Made by a program: the position numbers and the translations under genes
The notes under the pieces: model-generated
The model's database searches: none
Seen by the model: only the letters and a program-made list of their open reading frames with translations
What the model was told of the DNA's origin: nothing
In this document: in pieces, positions 17,044-24,760 of the stretch
How positions within the stretch are numbered: position 1 is the stretch's first letter
Layout: the number at the start of each line of letters is the position of its first letter
Source of the DNA: Hymenobacter frigidus
GTDB lineage: Bacteria; Bacteroidota; Bacteroidia; Cytophagales; Hymenobacteraceae
Direction: 5' to 3'
Length of the DNA: 64,000 bases
Assembly: GCF_014640435.1 (NCBI RefSeq)
Contig: NZ_BMGY01000015.1
Span: 31,953 to 95,952, forward strand

Positions 17044-17090
17044 CAGTTCAGAAATTGCTAAAAGTTGCTGCCATCCGCAACTGCTTTGCG

Positions 17091-17376
17091 CTAATAAAAA
17101 TCGAAGCCGAGCACGGCGCGGAGTGGCAGCGAAGTCCCCGACTTTAGGGTAAGGTGGTCGGTATCGGAGGCCCACACGGTGGTAGCTACGCGCTTGGCGT
17201 GCCCGTCGGAGGTTTGGAAATAGATGTCGAGTTTACCGTGTTAGGCGTTGCCGAGGGTTACGGCCCGGTCAGCATCGACCCGGCGGCGCTAGGCGGGCCG
17301 CTTCGTCGGGCAGCACATCCTCGGTGGCGAAGTGCATGCTACCGAGCTCTTCTTTCTCGATAATTTCGACGGTGGA
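17091..17376 (-). pseudogene. Decayed gene of unknown family, frameshifted and with an internal stop
   Basis: On the minus strand one frame reads VEIIEKEELGSMHFATEDVL and runs to a TGA near 17269. A different frame then reads DRAVTLGNA, a TAA, HGKLDIYFQTSDG, RVATTVWASDTDHLTLKSG and finishes LPLRAVLGFDFY at a TAG (17091-17093). The codon use and protein-like sequence in two frames suggest a former gene of about 95 or more codons carrying a frameshift and a nonsense change. The family is not recognised; the TVWA...LTLKSGTSLP end resembles short hypothetical proteins of Cytophagales. A 69-codon plus-strand frame here is only its shadow. The rest of the 16961-17493 gap holds the udp terminator and no other gene. 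Confidence 0.55.
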
Positions 17377-17493
17377 GGTGGAGTGCGTGAATGATATGGA
17401 GGGGGAAATTGACGCGGCTGAGAAGTAGCGTGGTGCCGTTTCGGGTTAACGCTGAAAAGTAAGCGTGTCAGTCTGTGTTTTAGACGAAAAATG

Positions 17494-18507
17494 CTAGACA
17501 AGCTGGGCTAGAAATTCCATCGTGTCTACCCGGTCAGCGTATTCGCTCACGCCCGGGCTCTGCGCTTGCCCAAACGGCAGGCTACCCGCAAAACGCCCCT
17601 CGGCCGAAACCACGCATTGCGTTTGGGCCGCCACATCAGTCAGCTGGTCAGCCAGGTCAACTTCGCTGGCGTACTCGGCGTAGTGCACCACCGAAATGGG
17701 CGATACCAGGCCCGCCGCGCGCGTGAGGAGCAGAAAGCCGGTGTCGTAGTGCGGCACGCGGTTCACCAGCAGTATGCTCTTGTTGTAATCGTAATTGTTG
17801 TTGTATTTGTGGTGGTTTAGCACCCCCTCACAGGTTTGCAGGGCATCGAGCAGGGGCACGAAATTATAATCGGTGGGCACAAACAGCTTGCTCACGTTGC
17901 GGCAGCCCAGCCCGTAGTATTGAAAGATGTCGGGCCCCAGCCGGGCCAGCTCGGCGCTGGTTTCCAGGCCAGTAAGCACGCCCACGCTGGTGCGGTTGCG
18001 CCGAATAAGATGGGGCTTTTTGCCAAAATAAAATTCGAAGTAGCGGGCCGTGTTATCCGAGCCGGTGGCGATAAACGCATCGGCCGCATTCAGACGCGGA
18101 AGCACCCTGATGAACTCACCAAAGCGCGGTTCTAGCTGCGTCAATTCCTCCATTACCCAGGTCATGAGCACGGTGTCGTCGGCGCTGAGTTTGGCTAGCA
18201 ACACGTGGCCGCTCAGCAGCACGCATAGCAAGTCATGAAACCCAACCAGAGGGATGTTGCCAGCCATCACCACGCCTACCTGCCGCACGGTGGTGGGCTC
18301 GGGTGGGTAGCGCGCCGCCCAGCGGCGGAGGGGCTCTTCGGCCAGCAAATGGGCAATGCCAGTTACAGCCGCCGTTACGCTGGGGGCATCGAACCACGCG
18401 TTTTGGTTACGGGCCCGCCCGGCCAGGGCGGTCAGTTCGTCGGCAGCAATTGTATTTAGGCGTTGGCCCAAGGCCACAAAAGCAGCTAGTCGTTCGGAGT
18501 GAGTCAT
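17494..18507 (-). CDS. Acyl-CoA reductase, LuxC-like
   Basis: A 337-residue protein from the ATG at 18507 (MTHSERLAAFVALGQRL). The family is indicated by VMAGNIPLVGFHDLLCVLLS (~88), SDNTARYFEFYFGKKPHLIR, and the GCRNVSKLFVP segment, which holds the presumed catalytic cysteine. LuxC-type enzymes reduce acyl-CoA or acyl thioesters to aldehydes with NADPH. Here there are no lux genes, and the physiological substrate is unknown. The gene is divergent from the ferredoxin gene at 18701, with a ~190-base shared promoter region. Confidence 0.8.
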   Translation of the reverse strand: MTHSERLAAFVALGQRLNTIAADELTALAGRARNQNAWFDAPSVTAAVTGIAHLLAEEPLRRWAARYPPEPTTVRQVGVVMAGNIPLVGFHDLLCVLLSGHVLLAKLSADDTVLMTWVMEELTQLEPRFGEFIRVLPRLNAADAFIATGSDNTARYFEFYFGKKPHLIRRNRTSVGVLTGLETSAELARLGPDIFQYYGLGCRNVSKLFVPTDYNFVPLLDALQTCEGVLNHHKYNNNYDYNKSILLVNRVPHYDTGFLLLTRAAGLVSPISVVHYAEYASEVDLADQLTDVAAQTQCVVSAEGRFAGSLPFGQAQSPGVSEYADRVDTMEFLAQLV

Positions 18508-18601
18508 GAAAGAGGAGTGGGGCTTGGGCCCAGGAGGCCAGCCGTAATGGCAAATAGCCAGCAAAATTGGTCGAAACCGTACAAAGCCCGCCGTTGTTGG
18601 T

Positions 18602-18609
18602 TAATTTTG
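18602..18609 (+). promoter_or_regulatory. Candidate -7 box TAATTTTG for the ferredoxin gene
   Basis: An exact TAnnTTTG match in the divergent region between the acyl-CoA reductase and ferredoxin genes, 91 bases before the ferredoxin ATG. Confidence 0.4.
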
Positions 18610-18700
18610 TGAGCTCAAAGAACGGCGTGAATGGAGCTTTCCACGTAAAGCCCACACGATTTGTACTGGTTTACCCTTCACTTCTGACCCCCGACGCCCC

Positions 18701-19051
18701 ATGGCCATCATGATAACCGACGAGTGCATCAACTGTGGTGCCTGCGAGCCGGAATGCCCCAACAATGCTATTTACGAAGGTGGTGCCCAGTGGCGCTGGG
18801 CCGATGGTACGAGCCTGAAGGAAGTGACGGCCACTGACGGTGCCGTGGTAGCCGGTACTGCTCCCCAAACCCCGGTTTCGGACGAGTATTACTACATCGT
18901 ATCAGATAAGTGCACAGAGTGCGTGGGATTTCATGAAGAGCCCCAGTGCGCGGCCGTGTGCCCCGTCGACTGCTGCGTGGATGACCCAGACTACCGCGAA
19001 ACCCGCGAGCGCCTCCTCGAAAAGAAGGAGTGGCTGCACATTGTCGCCTAG
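18701..19051 (+). CDS. 4Fe-4S dicluster ferredoxin
   Basis: A 116-residue ferredoxin. The first cluster motif is [12 protein letters not shown] near residue 9. The second is spread over [20 protein letters not shown] near residue 70, with the longer spacing found in the YfhL/Alvin group. It carries electrons between unknown partners. It is divergent from the acyl-CoA reductase gene, an arrangement I recall as common in Cytophagales but cannot confirm here. A second in-frame ATG three codons later is also possible as the start. Confidence 0.88.
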   Translation: MAIMITDECINCGACEPECPNNAIYEGGAQWRWADGTSLKEVTATDGAVVAGTAPQTPVSDEYYYIVSDKCTECVGFHEEPQCAAVCPVDCCVDDPDYRETRERLLEKKEWLHIVA

Positions 19052-19073
19052 AAATTTCGGTACAATTCACCAT

Positions 19074-19112
19074 AAAAGAAAGGCCGTTTCAGCTATGAGG
19101 CGGCCTTTTCTT
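19074..19112. terminator. Bidirectional terminator between ferredoxin and amidotransferase genes
   Basis: AAGAAAGGCCG and CGGCCTTTTCTT pair around the loop TTTCAGCTATGAGG. It is flanked by A and T runs and serves both convergent genes. Confidence 0.8.
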
Positions 19113-19126
19113 ATGGTTTGCCACGC

Positions 19127-20335
19127 TCAGGTACCGCAATTAAAAAACTTGTCGTATGCCGACTCGGGAATCAGGTTGAGCCGGCTCATCAGCTTAATGG
19201 GCAGGCGCAAGAGGCGCAGAAAGGCGTAGCTGTTGGGATAGTCGTGAAAGGACTTAGGTGGGGCAGCCACAATTTGCTCAAATTCGGTGCGCGTGAGCCC
19301 GAGGCGCTTGATGCAGAGCGTTACCACGGTTTCGTCCTCAATCGAGTTGATGCGGGAAATGCGGTCGAGCGCCACTTCCCGGCTCATTTGCCCCGAACGC
19401 ACCAGCGCCGAGTAGTTGAACAGCCGCCGGTCAATGTTGAACTTGACGCGGTTGAGGTAGTAAATCAGGCTTTGATAAAGGTCGTCGGAATAGTGTGCGC
19501 CGGGGCTTTTCCAAGCCAGTTCGCGCACCAGTACCTCATCTACCTCGGTACGCACGTAGTCAAGATGGTACAGGAGTGTGACGGTTTTGATGCGCCGAAT
19601 GAAGGCGTAGTAAAACATCTCTTTGATGCCCAGATTAAACCCAGGGTCGTTGGGTTGCCAGGGCCGTAGCGGCATCGTGCCAAACTGCTGGTGTACACTG
19701 CGCAGGTACTTGCCATCCAAGTAGTTCCAGCTGAGCGGGGCAATGCCTTCGGTGCGAAATGACTGCCCAATCACCAAGTGCTGAATGCCTTCCCTGGCCG
19801 CCACCCCGTACAGGGCCGTGGCAATGCCCAGGTCGGTTCCTTCCTCCATATCGGGCACGGAGGCTTTCAAAAACGCAATTTTAAGGTCTTTCGACTCGCG
19901 CCAGTCCGAGGTAACGGTGCGCAGCTCCACGCCCAGGCGCTGGCAGGTGCGCACCATGTTTTCGCCGGCAATGGGATTGCCAAAGCCGTCGTTGAAATGC
20001 ACGGCTAGGGGGCGCAGCTTGAGCTGCGTCACGCAGTACCAGAGGGTGTAGGTGCTGTCGCGGCCGCCACTTAGACCAATTACGCAGTCGTAGCGCTGGT
20101 CGCGTCCGGCCCGCCGCATTTGGTCGGCCAGTTTTTGCGCGGTGCGCCGCCCCGCTGCGCCCAGCGGAAAAGCGGCCGCCATGCGGTTGTGCACCGCACA
20201 AAAAGAGCAAATGCCCTCCGCGTTAAACGAAATGCCCGGCGCGGTCGTGTCCATCACGCAGCGGGTGCAGCGCTGACGCAGCACCTCGCGGTCCAGGGTT
20301 ATTGAGGTGTCCGAGGGCTGAATTTGGGTGAGCAA
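19127..20335 (-). CDS. N-acetyl sugar amidotransferase, WbpG-like PP-loop ATPase
   Basis: A 402-residue protein. Cysteines C23, C26 (CTRCVMD), C43 and C46 (CSFC) form a likely zinc site. The PP-loop SGGRDS is at residues 89-94, where ATP is used to activate the substrate. The family converts an acetamido group of a sugar to an acetamidino group in surface glycans, usually with ammonia supplied by HisH/HisF-like partners. No such partner is in the window. The gene directly upstream on the same strand, 99 bases away, encodes a nitrilase-superfamily amidase that could be an alternative ammonia source (inference). Confidence 0.82.
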   Translation of the reverse strand: MLTQIQPSDTSITLDREVLRQRCTRCVMDTTAPGISFNAEGICSFCAVHNRMAAAFPLGAAGRRTAQKLADQMRRAGRDQRYDCVIGLSGGRDSTYTLWYCVTQLKLRPLAVHFNDGFGNPIAGENMVRTCQRLGVELRTVTSDWRESKDLKIAFLKASVPDMEEGTDLGIATALYGVAAREGIQHLVIGQSFRTEGIAPLSWNYLDGKYLRSVHQQFGTMPLRPWQPNDPGFNLGIKEMFYYAFIRRIKTVTLLYHLDYVRTEVDEVLVRELAWKSPGAHYSDDLYQSLIYYLNRVKFNIDRRLFNYSALVRSGQMSREVALDRISRINSIEDETVVTLCIKRLGLTRTEFEQIVAAPPKSFHDYPNSYAFLRLLRLPIKLMSRLNLIPESAYDKFFNCGT

Positions 20336-20434
20336 AGGAGAAGGCTGAAAGGACGCTGCGGTGGTAGCCGAGGGTGGGCAGCAAAGACAATAGTGACGCG
20401 GGAAAGAAGTGGAAAGGAATAGAAAGGGGGGAAA

Positions 20435-21349
20435 TTAGGGTAGTTGGTCAAATTGAAAGCCTTTGCGTTGCAGCATGAGGCCAATATCGGTGCCTTTTTC
20501 AGGCCGGTTGGGGCGGGCCAGGTCGGCTACCACCAGCTGCCCGGCAAACTCATTGAATGCGCCCTGGGCCTGGACGCCTTGGGCGTCGACAGCCAGGGAG
20601 CAGCCTACGCTTTTTTTGCCTTCGTAGGGTCCACCCACGATGTAGCCCACCGAGGTAGTGCCCGCCACCACTACGTTGTAGAGCTTGGCAAGGATAGAAA
20701 ACGGGCGCAACCATTTCTCTTTATACGGGTCGTGTTCCTCCGTAATAGAATAATCAACCGTCCAGGACGACGGGGCCAGAATAAAGTCGGCTCCCATGCG
20801 TGCCAGCGTGTGGCCAATGGGCAGCCCATCCAAATAGTTGTCGGAGCAGATATTGACCCCAATCTTACCCAAGGGGGTATCGACCACATTCAGCGTCTGG
20901 CCCACGGCATAGAACGGCTGCTCGATATCCAACAAATTGATTTTATGATACTTGAGGATGATGTGGCCCTGCGGGTCAATGAGAATGGCCGCGTTGTAGT
21001 TGCGGCCATCGGCGCCCCGCTCGGTGAGGCCGGCGCAGACGTACAAGCCATGGCGGGCCGCCGCCTGGCAAAGCTGGTCGCTGAACGGCCCGGGGATGGG
21101 TTGGGCTTCGTAGAGGCCGCTGGGGTGCGTCCAGGCAAAGTCGAGGGTTTCGGGCAACAGCACCAAGTTGCATTGCTGGGCGGCGGCCTGCGCAATCTGC
21201 TCCACGGCACGAGCTAAGTTGCGAGCGGGCTCGCCTCCCTCTACCAGCAATTGGCCCAGCCCGATGCGCATCGTGCCCAAGCTAGTGGGGGCAGCAATTG
21301 GAGCGGATGAAGCGGGGGCCGGTTTACGAAAAGTAAAAAGTGTTGCCAT
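20435..21349 (-). CDS. Carbon-nitrogen hydrolase (nitrilase superfamily)
   Basis: A 304-residue protein from the ATG at 21349; a start 15 codons upstream is possible. The Glu-Lys-Cys catalytic triad is visible: E in VLLPETLDFAW, K in LKYHKINLLD, and C in IGVNICSDNYLDG. The fold hydrolyses amide or nitrile bonds and also forms the glutaminase half of NAD synthetases. The substrate is not predictable. It precedes the PP-loop sugar amidotransferase in the same direction and may be co-transcribed with it. Confidence 0.82.
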   Translation of the reverse strand: MATLFTFRKPAPASSAPIAAPTSLGTMRIGLGQLLVEGGEPARNLARAVEQIAQAAAQQCNLVLLPETLDFAWTHPSGLYEAQPIPGPFSDQLCQAAARHGLYVCAGLTERGADGRNYNAAILIDPQGHIILKYHKINLLDIEQPFYAVGQTLNVVDTPLGKIGVNICSDNYLDGLPIGHTLARMGADFILAPSSWTVDYSITEEHDPYKEKWLRPFSILAKLYNVVVAGTTSVGYIVGGPYEGKKSVGCSLAVDAQGVQAQGAFNEFAGQLVVADLARPNRPEKGTDIGLMLQRKGFQFDQLP

Positions 21350-21714
21350 AAACGCATGTAATTGAAGCCGGAAAAAGTTATTCGGAAGGTACAAAGTCCA
21401 GATTAAACTTTACCCTCCAAATTGAGTCTTGTGGCGCAGTAGCAGATGAAGTATTTTCTGAATAATCAGTTTTACTGCCAATACGTATTTATTAAAACAC
21501 TAGCCATCAATGTTTTAATCTATTAATTCGAATTTTGGCTGGTAGGGAGGCTATAATGTGATGATTTAATGAGTTTTTAATGTGATTTGACGTTCGTGAT
21601 AGCATCGAGAGCATCTGGTGCGGTTGGGAGCTCGCCCGCTTAATGTTTTTGAACGGGGAGCAGGCTCGGTTCTAATGCCTATTTTTGTGGTTCCTGCTTT
21701 TTGCATCTTTCTCT
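21350..21714. other. AT-rich divergent promoter region between nitrilase and valS
   Basis: A 365-base gap, clearly richer in A and T than its surroundings (about 21420-21600). No gene, hairpin or tRNA-like T-box feature was recognised. It should hold the promoters of both divergent genes; the valS box is listed separately. Confidence 0.5.
21680..21687 (+). promoter_or_regulatory. Candidate -7 box TATTTTTG for valS
   Basis: An exact TAnnTTTG match 27 bases before the valS ATG at 21715. The short leader leaves no room for a T-box riboswitch. Confidence 0.55.
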
Positions 21715-24345
21715 ATGTCCCTCGCCACTACTTACTCACCCACCAACGTTGAAGCCAAATGGTACCAGCGTTGGCAGGAACAAGGCTTTTTCAAGGCCAA
21801 ACCCAACCCCAAGAAAAAACCTTACACCGTTGTTATCCCGCCGCCCAACGTAACCGGCGTGCTCCACATGGGGCACATGCTCAACAATACGATTCAGGAC
21901 GTGCTGGTGCGCCGCGCCCGCATGCAGGGCAAGGAAGCCTGCTGGGTACCTGGTACCGACCACGCCAGCATTGCCACCGAGGCTAAAGTAGTGGCCTTGC
22001 TGAAGGAGCAGGGCATCGCCAAAAGCGACCTGACCCGCGAGCAGTTCCTGGCCCACGCTTTTGCCTGGAAGGATAAGTACGGCGGCATCATCCTCGAGCA
22101 GCTCAAGCAGCTGGGCGCGTCCTGCGATTGGGACCGCACGCGCTTCACCATGGAGCCCGACCTGACCGATGCCGTGCTCCGCGTGTTCGTCGATTTGTAT
22201 AACAAGGGCCTGATTTACCGCGGCGTGCGCATGGTGAACTGGGACCCTGAAGGCCTCACCGCCATTTCCGATGAAGAGGTGATTGCCAAGGACGTGCAGG
22301 CCAAGATGTACTATCTCAACTACGCCGTGGTAGGGCAGGAGGGCCAGTTCCTGACCGTGGCTACGTCGCGGCCCGAAACGATTATGGCCGACGTGGCCGT
22401 GGCCGTGAACCCCAACGACCCGCGTTTTGCCCACCTGGCGGGCCAGTCGGTGCGCATCCCGTTGCTGGGCCGCGAGATTCCGGTGATTTTCGATGAGTAC
22501 GTGTCCATCGACTTCGGTACCGGCGCGCTGAAGGTGACGCCCGCGCACGACCTGAACGACTACGAGCTGGGCGTGAAGCATAACCTGCCCGTTATCGACA
22601 TTCTGGCCGATAACGGCACGCTGAACGAGAAAGCCGTGCTCTACGTGGGCCAGGACCGGTTTGCGGCGCGCAAGCAAATTGCCAAAGACCTGCAGGAAGC
22701 CGGGCTGCTCGTCAAAATCGAGGAGTACGCCAGCATCGTGCAGACGTCGGAGCGCACCAAGGCCGTAATCGAGCCCAAGCTCAGCCTGCAGTGGTTCATG
22801 AAAATGGAGCACATGGCCAAGCCCGCCCTGGATGCCGTGGAAAACGACACCGTGCGCCTGCACCCGCCCAAGTTCAAGAACATGTACCGGGCCTGGATGG
22901 AGAACGTGCGCGACTGGTGCATCTCGCGCCAGCTGTGGTGGGGCCAGCAGATTCCGGCCTACTACCTGCCCGATGGCACCTTCGTGGTAGCCCTCACCGC
23001 CGAGGATGCGTTGCAACAAGCCATTGCCCAAAGCGGCAAGGCCGACTTGCAGCTCAGCGACCTGCGCCAGGACGAGGACGTGCTCGATACCTGGTTTTCG
23101 TCGTGGCTGTGGCCCATTTCGGTATTCGACGGCTTCAAAGACCCCGACAATGCCGATATCAACTATTTCTATCCCACCAACGATTTGGTGACGGGGCCGG
23201 ACATCCTGTTTTTCTGGGTGGCTCGTATGATTATGGCGGGTATTGAGTACCGTCAGGAAGTGCCGTTTAAGAACGTGTACCTCACCGGCATCGTGCGCGA
23301 CGCGCAGGGCCGCAAGATGAGCAAGCAGTTGGGCAACTCGCCTGACCCGCTCGACCTCATCGCCCAGTACGGGGCCGACGGCGTGCGTACTGGCATGCTG
23401 TTCTCGGCCCCGGCCGGCAACGACTTGCTCTACGATATCAAGCTGGTGGAGCAAGGCCGCAACTTCTCAAACAAGCTCTGGAACGCCTTCCGCCTGGTGA
23501 AAGGCTGGGAAGTTGATGCGTCCCTCCCTTTCGTGAATGACAAGGCCGTGGTCTGGTTCAATGCCAAGCTGCAAGCCGCCATGGTGGAGATGGACGACCA
23601 TTTCGAGAAGTTTCGGATGAGCGACGCGCTGATGACGGTGTACAAACTGGTGTGGGATGATTTCTGCGCCCTGTACCTGGAAATGGTAAAGCCCGTTTAC
23701 CAGCATCCCATCGATGCCGAAACCCTGCGCCACACCACTGCCTACCTCGAAACACTGCTCAAGCTGCTACACCCGTTCATGCCCTTCATCACCGAAGAGC
23801 TGTGGCATGAGCTGGCCGAGCGCGGTCCCCGCGATTACGTGTGCGTGGCCCCCTGGCCCCGCGCCACCGCCCCCGCCAACAGCGCCGAGACCCTGACCAA
23901 CATGGATAAGGCGCTGGCCATCGTGGCTGGCATCCGCAGCGTGCGCAACCAGAAGAATCTTGGCCCCAACAAGCCGCTAACGCTGGTTGCCAAAACCGAC
24001 GACCCCGCGCTGCTGACCGATTACGACGGCATCATTCGCAAGCTGAGCGGCATTTCGGAGGTGACGTTGGCCGATGCCGGCCCCGCCGCCTCGGTGAGCT
24101 TCGTGCTAGGTGGCAGCGAGTTTTTCATTCCACTCGAAGGCCACATTGACCTGGCGGCCGAACGCACCCGCCTTGAAAAAGAGCTGGAATACGCCCAGGG
24201 CTTCCGCGACTCGGTGCAGCGCAAGCTGGGCAACGAGAAGTTTGCTCAAAACGCCAAGCCCGACGTGTTGGAGCGTGAGCGCCAGAAACTGGCCGATGCC
24301 GAAACCAAAATCACCGCGCTGGAACAGAGCTTGAAAACGCTGTAA
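21715..24345 (+). CDS. valS: Valyl-tRNA synthetase
   Basis: An 876-residue class I aminoacyl-tRNA synthetase. The HIGH-type motif is HMGH at residues 51-54 within PPNVTGVLHMGHML, and KMSKQ is at 534-538 followed by LGNSPDPLDLI. The editing domain lies around residues 200-330 (TSRPETIMADVAVAV). A C-terminal coiled coil (LAAERTRLEKELEYAQGF, then LADAETKITALEQSLK) is typical of ValRS. The start at 21715 (MSLATTYSPTNVEAKWYQRW) is preferred over an upstream hydrophobic extension because the promoter box lies close by. A long perfect terminator follows. Confidence 0.97.
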   Translation: MSLATTYSPTNVEAKWYQRWQEQGFFKAKPNPKKKPYTVVIPPPNVTGVLHMGHMLNNTIQDVLVRRARMQGKEACWVPGTDHASIATEAKVVALLKEQGIAKSDLTREQFLAHAFAWKDKYGGIILEQLKQLGASCDWDRTRFTMEPDLTDAVLRVFVDLYNKGLIYRGVRMVNWDPEGLTAISDEEVIAKDVQAKMYYLNYAVVGQEGQFLTVATSRPETIMADVAVAVNPNDPRFAHLAGQSVRIPLLGREIPVIFDEYVSIDFGTGALKVTPAHDLNDYELGVKHNLPVIDILADNGTLNEKAVLYVGQDRFAARKQIAKDLQEAGLLVKIEEYASIVQTSERTKAVIEPKLSLQWFMKMEHMAKPALDAVENDTVRLHPPKFKNMYRAWMENVRDWCISRQLWWGQQIPAYYLPDGTFVVALTAEDALQQAIAQSGKADLQLSDLRQDEDVLDTWFSSWLWPISVFDGFKDPDNADINYFYPTNDLVTGPDILFFWVARMIMAGIEYRQEVPFKNVYLTGIVRDAQGRKMSKQLGNSPDPLDLIAQYGADGVRTGMLFSAPAGNDLLYDIKLVEQGRNFSNKLWNAFRLVKGWEVDASLPFVNDKAVVWFNAKLQAAMVEMDDHFEKFRMSDALMTVYKLVWDDFCALYLEMVKPVYQHPIDAETLRHTTAYLETLLKLLHPFMPFITEELWHELAERGPRDYVCVAPWPRATAPANSAETLTNMDKALAIVAGIRSVRNQKNLGPNKPLTLVAKTDDPALLTDYDGIIRKLSGISEVTLADAGPAASVSFVLGGSEFFIPLEGHIDLAAERTRLEKELEYAQGFRDSVQRKLGNEKFAQNAKPDVLERERQKLADAETKITALEQSLKTL

Positions 24346-24352
24346 TCCAACG

Positions 24353-24411
24353 ACAACGACAACACAAAAGCCGCTTCCTGATTCAGGAAGCGGCTTTTGT
24401 GTTGTCGTTGT
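24353..24411. terminator. Long perfect terminator hairpin after valS
   Basis: ACAACGACAACACAAAAGCC pairs with its exact reverse complement at the other end, and the GC core CCGCTTCCTGA/TTCAGGAAGCGG forms the tip. It has about 29 pairs and almost no loop. It also serves the convergent small gene ending at 24427. Confidence 0.9.
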
Positions 24412-24426
24412 CTGCGAAAGACCTGC

Positions 24427-24624
24427 CTACTGTGGCACGCCACCCAGCTGTTTCTTCTGCAGCGGAGCCAATTGGTTTTGCAACTGGAACGTGACTTTCT
24501 CGCAATCGGTAAAGCGTTTTTCGGACAGCTGCAGGGCTTTTTCGGTGGCCGCGAGCTGTTGGTATAAGTAGCCAATCAGGCCAAGGGCCAGCACTAGTGC
24601 TCCGAGAATAATCAGGTTTTTCAT
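24427..24624 (-). CDS. Small single-span membrane protein with coiled coil
   Basis: A 65-residue protein: one membrane segment at the N-terminus (LIILGALVLALGLIGYLY, residues 4-21), then a charged helical part (ATEKALQLSEKRFTDCEKV) likely to form a coiled coil. The family is not recognised. It looks real because it has a good start, membrane-then-helix organisation, and a terminator just after the stop. It sits alone between the valS terminator and the repeat at 24644. Confidence 0.6.
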   Translation of the reverse strand: MKNLIILGALVLALGLIGYLYQQLAATEKALQLSEKRFTDCEKVTFQLQNQLAPLQKKQLGGVPQ

Positions 24625-24643
24625 GAAAATGCGAAGTAAAAAA

Positions 24644-24740
24644 GAACGTCATGCTGAGCGGAGTCGAAGCACCTTTACCGCAGAAGTAGCTGAATTACTT
24701 ACGCGGTAGAGATGTTTCGGCTCCGCTCAACATGACGTTC
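24644..24740. repeat. Interspersed inverted repeat, GTCATGCTGAGC family, copy 3
   Basis: The arms GAACGTCATGCTGAGCGGAG and the reverse complement of GAACGTCATGTTGAGCGGAG differ by one base over the first 20. The inner GAAGCACCTTTACCGC/GCGGTAGAGATGTTTC pairing carries several mismatches. Confidence 0.88.
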
Positions 24741-24760
24741 CGAATATTTTTTCAAAGGCT

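Noticed and set aside
21350..21714. T-box leader before valS
   Set aside because: The candidate promoter is only 27 bases before the ATG and no specifier or T-box sequence was seen.
21736..23454. 572-codon open frame antisense to valS
   Set aside because: A shadow of the high-GC valS coding sequence; no signature motifs and a perfect ValRS on the other strand.
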